NCBI GenBank assembly: GCA_028015205.1
Contig: CM051521.1
Location: 98,928,513 to 98,992,512 of the forward strand
Origin: Mytilisepta virgata
Lineage: Eukaryota; Mollusca; Bivalvia; Mytilida; Mytilidae
Direction: 5' to 3'
Length of the DNA stretch: 64,000 nucleotides
Position 1 is the stretch's first letter. Each line of letters begins with the position of its first letter. Under the pieces are notes generated by a model. The model saw nothing but the letters and a program-made list of their open reading frames with translations, made no database searches and was not told the DNA's origin. Positions 59,770-64,000 of this stretch are shown here, piece after piece. The translations under genes were made by a program, and so were the position numbers.

Positions 59770-60710
59770 TTCTTTCTATTCTAATATGGCAAATATGATA
59801 TTCTAATAGGAAAAAAAATTAAATGAAATCAGTGTTTGTGGCTGTTCTCCGAAACGATTGCCCTCTGTTGATGTGAAAAATAGCCGTTTCGTGTTAATAG
59901 AACCTTTAAATGCTCTGAAAACACATCCCGACGGAAAAGTTTGATTCATTGACAACTTCAACAGTCCTGAGATTAGCACAAATAGACAACAAACGAACGA
60001 AAGTTTGTTTTTCTCTAATGCAGGTCGTACATTTTTTCTTGAACGAATGAAGTATAGGCGATACAATTGATAAGTGTGGATTCGTAGAAAAGAATTGTTT
60101 TCAACGAATTCACACTTATCCATTGTATCTCTTACTTAAACTATTGTTGTGACGACTTTTCCCAATTACAGTTCCTTGTTTAATTAGACCCTATTATGTG
60201 TGAGCTTAAATTAACTTAATTCTCTATACAATTAGATATATACAGTCATGTTGATGATTTTAATGGTAAATGAAAATTAATACAAAACCGTATGAACTTA
60301 CAATATAAGGCATATGATTCAGAAATTTGTCCAGTATTGACATAATAAAGCATAGTCGAAATAATTTTCCAGTAAAACATAATGTTACTGAAAGAAAAAA
60401 TAGTTTTAATCCACTCAATTTACACTTTTTATATTTTAAAGATATGTCAAAATACGCAGTGAAACCTGAAATTGCCGTAAACATCAAAATAACAATATTC
60501 TAATTTTCTATTGAATTATCTGAAATTGTCGATAACAATCAAATAAAAAAAAAATAATGATATTTTCTTATTACTAAATTATATCAATGATAACGCAAAG
60601 ATTTAGAAAAAACGGAAAGCCGAAACAGTGATTCGAACTTTGTCTACAAGTGTTACTCTCAACTCACCCTAACCTTGCGGCTTACCAACTTACACTATAC
60701 AAACGCCGTT
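59770..60710. other. No gene seen
   Basis: AT-rich sequence. The 106-codon frame at 59803-60123 (minus) has no recognisable domain, signal peptide or splice partner. Confidence 0.5.
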
Positions 60711-60712
60711 TT

Positions 60713-60784
60713 TGTTGTGTTTATTTGTTGTGCTTGTGGTTGTTCATTTGTCTTTCCGGGTTTCTGTCCAATGGATTATGTTTT
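60713..60784 (+). repeat. Partial copy of the dispersed repeat at 33300-33372
   Basis: TTATTTGTTGTGCTTGTGGT, TGTTCATTTGTC and TGTCCAATGGATTATG match 33308-33370 nearly exactly. The copy stops where a family A element begins. Confidence 0.75.
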
Positions 60785-60789
60785 TTATT

Positions 60790-62236
60790 CACATAGACAC
60801 AGAATAATGATTATATGATACCCGACATTTTGCAAGTCAAAGGAAAATGTGTTAAAAGAAATTGAGGTCAAGGTCAAAAGGCAGGTGTCATACCGACATG
60901 TATTCACTAAGAACTATCTATTAACCAAATATAGTTGGTCTAGATATTAAAGTTGCTGAGAAATGGACCTAATCTCGAAAATGTGACAAAGTCACTCAAA
61001 CATGCAATTGAGATCAAGGTCGAGAGACAGGTGTCAGACTTTCATGTACCAATAAGAACTATCTATAGACCAAACACGGATGGCACTAGGTATTACAGTT
61101 GCTTAAAAAAAGACTTAATCAAGAAATTTGGAAGAAAGTCACTCAAGCATGCAATTGAGGTCAAGGTCCAGAGACAAGTGTCAGACTGGCATGTATCCAC
61201 CAAGAACTATCAATAGACTAAATACAGTAGGTCTAGGTATTACAGTTGTTGAAAATGGACTTAATCAAGAAACTTGGATGAAAGTCACTCAACCATGAAA
61301 TTGAGGTCAAGGTCGAGAGTATCAGACTGGCATGTACCCATCAAGAACTAACAATAGACCAAATACAGCGGGTCTAGGTATTACAGTTTCTGAGAAATGG
61401 ACTAAACCACGACAAAGTGACAAAGTCACTCAAGCATGAAATTGAGGTCAAGGTCCCAAACCAGGTGTCAGACTGACATGTACCCACCAACAACTATCTA
61501 TTGACCAAATATGTTGGGTCTAGGTATTCTAGTTGCTGAGAAATGGACTTAACCATGAAAAAGTGAAAAAGTCACTCAAGCATGAAATTGAGGTCAAGGT
61601 CCTAAGCCAGGTATCAGACTAGCATATACCCACCAAGAACTATCTATAGACCAAATATGGTTGGCCTAGGTATTACAGTTTCTGAGGAATTGACTTAACC
61701 ACGAAAATGTGACACAGGTCACTCAAACATGAAATTGAGGTCAAGGTAAAAAGACAGGTATCAGACTGGCATGTACCCACCAAGAACTATCTATTGACCA
61801 AATACGGTGGGTCTAACAATTACAGTTTCTGAGAAATGGACTTAACCACGAAAAATTGACAAAGTCACTCAAGCATGAAATTTAGGTCAAGGTCCCAAGC
61901 CAGGTGTCAGATTGGCATGTACCCACTAATAACTATCTATAGACCAAATATGGTTGGCCTAGGTATTATAGTTGCTGAGAAATGGATTTAACCACGAAAT
62001 GCACACATATTTTAAATTCATGTTTATGAAGTCAGTGAACCATGAAAATGAGGTCAGGGTCACATGACAAGTATACTGCAGCAAATTTTATACGATAAGC
62101 TACCTTGTGGACCATAAATCTTAATTGTAGGTTTTATATGTGCAAGGGTATTAAAGTTTTACAAAAGTTTACGCCGCCGCCTTCGCCTTCGCCGTCGCCG
62201 GAAAGTAATACCTATATCTCGCGACTTTTCGACATT
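60790..62236 (-). mobile_element. Family A element, copy 4 (largest array)
   Basis: About eight units with a spacing near 146 bases, each containing a variant of GAAATTGAGGTCAAGGTC and AACTATCTATAGACCAAATA. It ends in a CGCCGCCTTCGCCTTCGCC block, GAAAGTAATACCTATATCTC and GCGACTTTTCGAC. The right side keeps the family terminus; the left side lacks the CAAGAGTGG terminus and is joined to another repeat at about 60785. The frame at 60953-61216 is an array artefact. Confidence 0.8.
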
Positions 62237-62239
62237 ATT

Positions 62240-63970
62240 ATGACACATAATTTACTTCAAGGAGGAAGTTGAACCCAAGCCACGGCAAATAAAAATTTGC
62301 AAAAGTCAAAGGTAAGTTTTTAAACTAATACCAGCTGTGAACAGAAATCAGTAAATTAGCCAATTCAAACTTAATGAAATTAAGTACACAAAGGGAACAA
62401 TTAAATATAATTTGATGACTTCATTTCAGTGAAGGATTAAAGGAGCGTTGATTCTAGAAAAAGAAACCACGGTAAATGAATAGACTGATGTCACAGCAGC
62501 TGTTAAGCCATTCATGATGGACGGCGGTAAATCTTCACATCGTTACTGCTCTTGTTGATAGTGAAGTTCCCACCAATTATATTTGCAGTTTGGAAAATTG
62601 CCGGAGAAGTTGTAAATCTCCCCTGGGTGATTAACATTCGTTGGAATTTTAATTGGGGACACACTTGTCCCAAACATTTTTGGGTAGCGAAAATATTCTG
62701 ATTACAGACGAACCGGTATTACGTAAGATTATTGTTCTGTAACTGGGGGGAAAAACGGTTTCACCATCGTGGTTTGACTGGAAATTTTACCACGGTTTTG
62801 TTCATATGTCGATTACGGAGAGATCATATTGGTTGATAATATGTAATGTACTTTGGGTAGTGTGACGTCACCAACTTATTTCTTTGCAGTCCGCGGTTTT
62901 TAAATATTCCCGAGGTAGTTATTCAAATGATTCTACCTGCAAGTAGAAAAGTTTGAGAATTAAATTATAAGGATTGTTATACACTTTGGGACAGATTATA
63001 CTTGTATAAACTACTTTGGGATCGCGGTTTACGAAGCGTAAATCCCAAATTTTAATTCGTTAAAACAATACAGATTAACCCTACTTTTTTATTTTGCAAA
63101 TCCTTATTAAGTTAAACGAGTCGAAAATGCAAAATAATGCGGTTTCTGACCAAAATGCGTAAAATTCAAATCAATACAACTAGAAGGTTATATATATCAT
63201 GAATGTACTTTTTTGTTTAGATCTTTTGAAAAAAAAACATAGTAAGGAGATTTTTCTGTCCAAATTTCATGAAAATGCCAATGTTAGATTCCTACTGAAT
63301 CGTATTCCCATAAATGTCGCTGATGTTAAAACTTAATACTATGCCAGAATATTAACACACAGTACTCCATCATTTCCTTAAAATCCCCTCACTGCATTTG
63401 TATGCAATACTAGTATGTCTACTTAAACATTCCTTTGCCAAATACACATAATGAGATATTATGAAGTAACTTTTTAATTTTCCCGTTTTCATGGTAACAT
63501 CAGTCATCTTATTATTCAGTAAATTTAATCAAAATCTGAGAAATTGCTAGGAAACAAGTAAAAAGAACAAATTAAAATCCAACGATAGTGAAATCTCTTC
63601 CCCTACCAAAGTAATACGCAGATTTCCTTAGCAACGTCACCAAAATTGGGTTTAATTTCTTAAAATTTTCATGTACAAGTGACGATGTCAGAAAGTTAAA
63701 GCGAGCCTCGATTTGTGTTGGTGTATTTTTAAATGGTGTTTTTAAAACAATTCCTTAAATGAGTTGTTTTGTACTTAATCAAGCTAAGCAAAAAACATTC
63801 CCTCAAGTCAGGGTTTTGTATCCACGTTCGTTTCACAAACCCCTGACAACATTCATTCATATTTTACGGGTCGGAAAAGAACGATCTTCATTGGTTGCTT
63901 CTCAAGGTCAAAAGAGAATCTGTTTGCGTCGTAGGTGGAATTTTTTTTAGGTCACACAAAAGGCGGCGAT
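62240..63970. other. No established feature
   Basis: Mixed AT-rich sequence containing a few CCACGGT-type motifs and a short inverted pair, GGGATCGCGGTTTACG facing CGTAAATCCC (63018-63046). The 63-codon frame at 63759-63950 has no recognisable domain. The last 100 bases become less AT-rich toward the possible gene start at 63975. Confidence 0.45.
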
Positions 63971-63974
63971 CAAT

Positions 63975-64000
63975 ATGTTCGACCCGCTAAATATGAATGA
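63975..64000 (+). CDS. Possible first exon of a gene, truncated by the window edge
   Basis: ATG follows GGCGGCGATCAAT and opens MFDPLNMN before the window ends. The less AT-rich leader and the open frame are compatible with a gene start, but eight codons prove nothing. I do not recognise the protein. Confidence 0.2.

Noticed and set aside
60953..61216. Open frame with repeated peptide (87 codons)
   Set aside because: It is produced by the family A tandem array; the repeated peptide follows the DNA repeat.
10129..62236. CRISPR-like arrays
   Set aside because: The repeated blocks are long, diverged units without uniform spacers in an intron-bearing animal genome.

Overview
The window is nuclear DNA from an animal, most likely a marine bivalve of the mussel type. 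The evidence is AT-rich sequence, small exons with GT/AG introns, and several interspersed repeats that I recall from mussel genomes (tRNA-derived SINEs, arrays around TCAAGGTC, and elements ending in GGCCAGGTGAGCT). The species is inferred from memory and was not tested.

Three protein-coding genes are well supported. (1) 229-28437, minus strand: a complete SEC24B gene (SEC24A/B class, COPII cargo-selecting coat). I rebuilt it as 23 exons whose phases all agree, giving 1315 residues. (2) 33659-42680, plus strand: a complete DCTN5 gene (dynactin p25), 6 exons and 189 residues. It lies head-to-head with SEC24B across about 5.2 kb filled with repeats. (3) 56238-58742, minus strand: an intronless Toll-like receptor of 834 residues with leucine-rich repeats, one juxtamembrane cysteine cluster, a membrane segment and a TIR domain. 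A possible first exon of another gene is cut off at the right edge (63975-64000).

Most of the rest is mobile-element material. SEC24B introns hold non-autonomous elements: two copies of family B (GGCCGGGTT ends), three of family C (GGCCAGGTGAGCTAA end, one split by a 2.0-kb TTAA-bounded insertion), one of family A (TCAAGGTC array), a hAT-like element with a 6-bp target duplication, and a tRNA-derived SINE. The intergenic stretch 28.6-33.6 kb holds a SINE with a perfect 14-bp target duplication, small inverted-repeat elements and tandem arrays. DCTN5 introns hold a second SINE family and two further inverted-repeat elements. From 42.7 to 51.4 kb there are two more family A copies and a decayed tyrosine-recombinase retrotransposon (RNase H plus recombinase, frameshifted, 5'-truncated). 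From 58.8 kb to the end there is a foldback element and the largest family A array.

The genes are not functionally linked: SEC24B acts in ER export, DCTN5 in dynein cargo adaptation and the TLR in innate recognition. I found no operon-like or defence-cassette system. The most unusual signals are in the repeats: three unrelated families each carry an internal tandem array between structured ends, insertions are nested, one family appears to supply the pyrimidine tract of a SEC24B splice acceptor, and the DCTN5 stop codon lies inside a splice donor.
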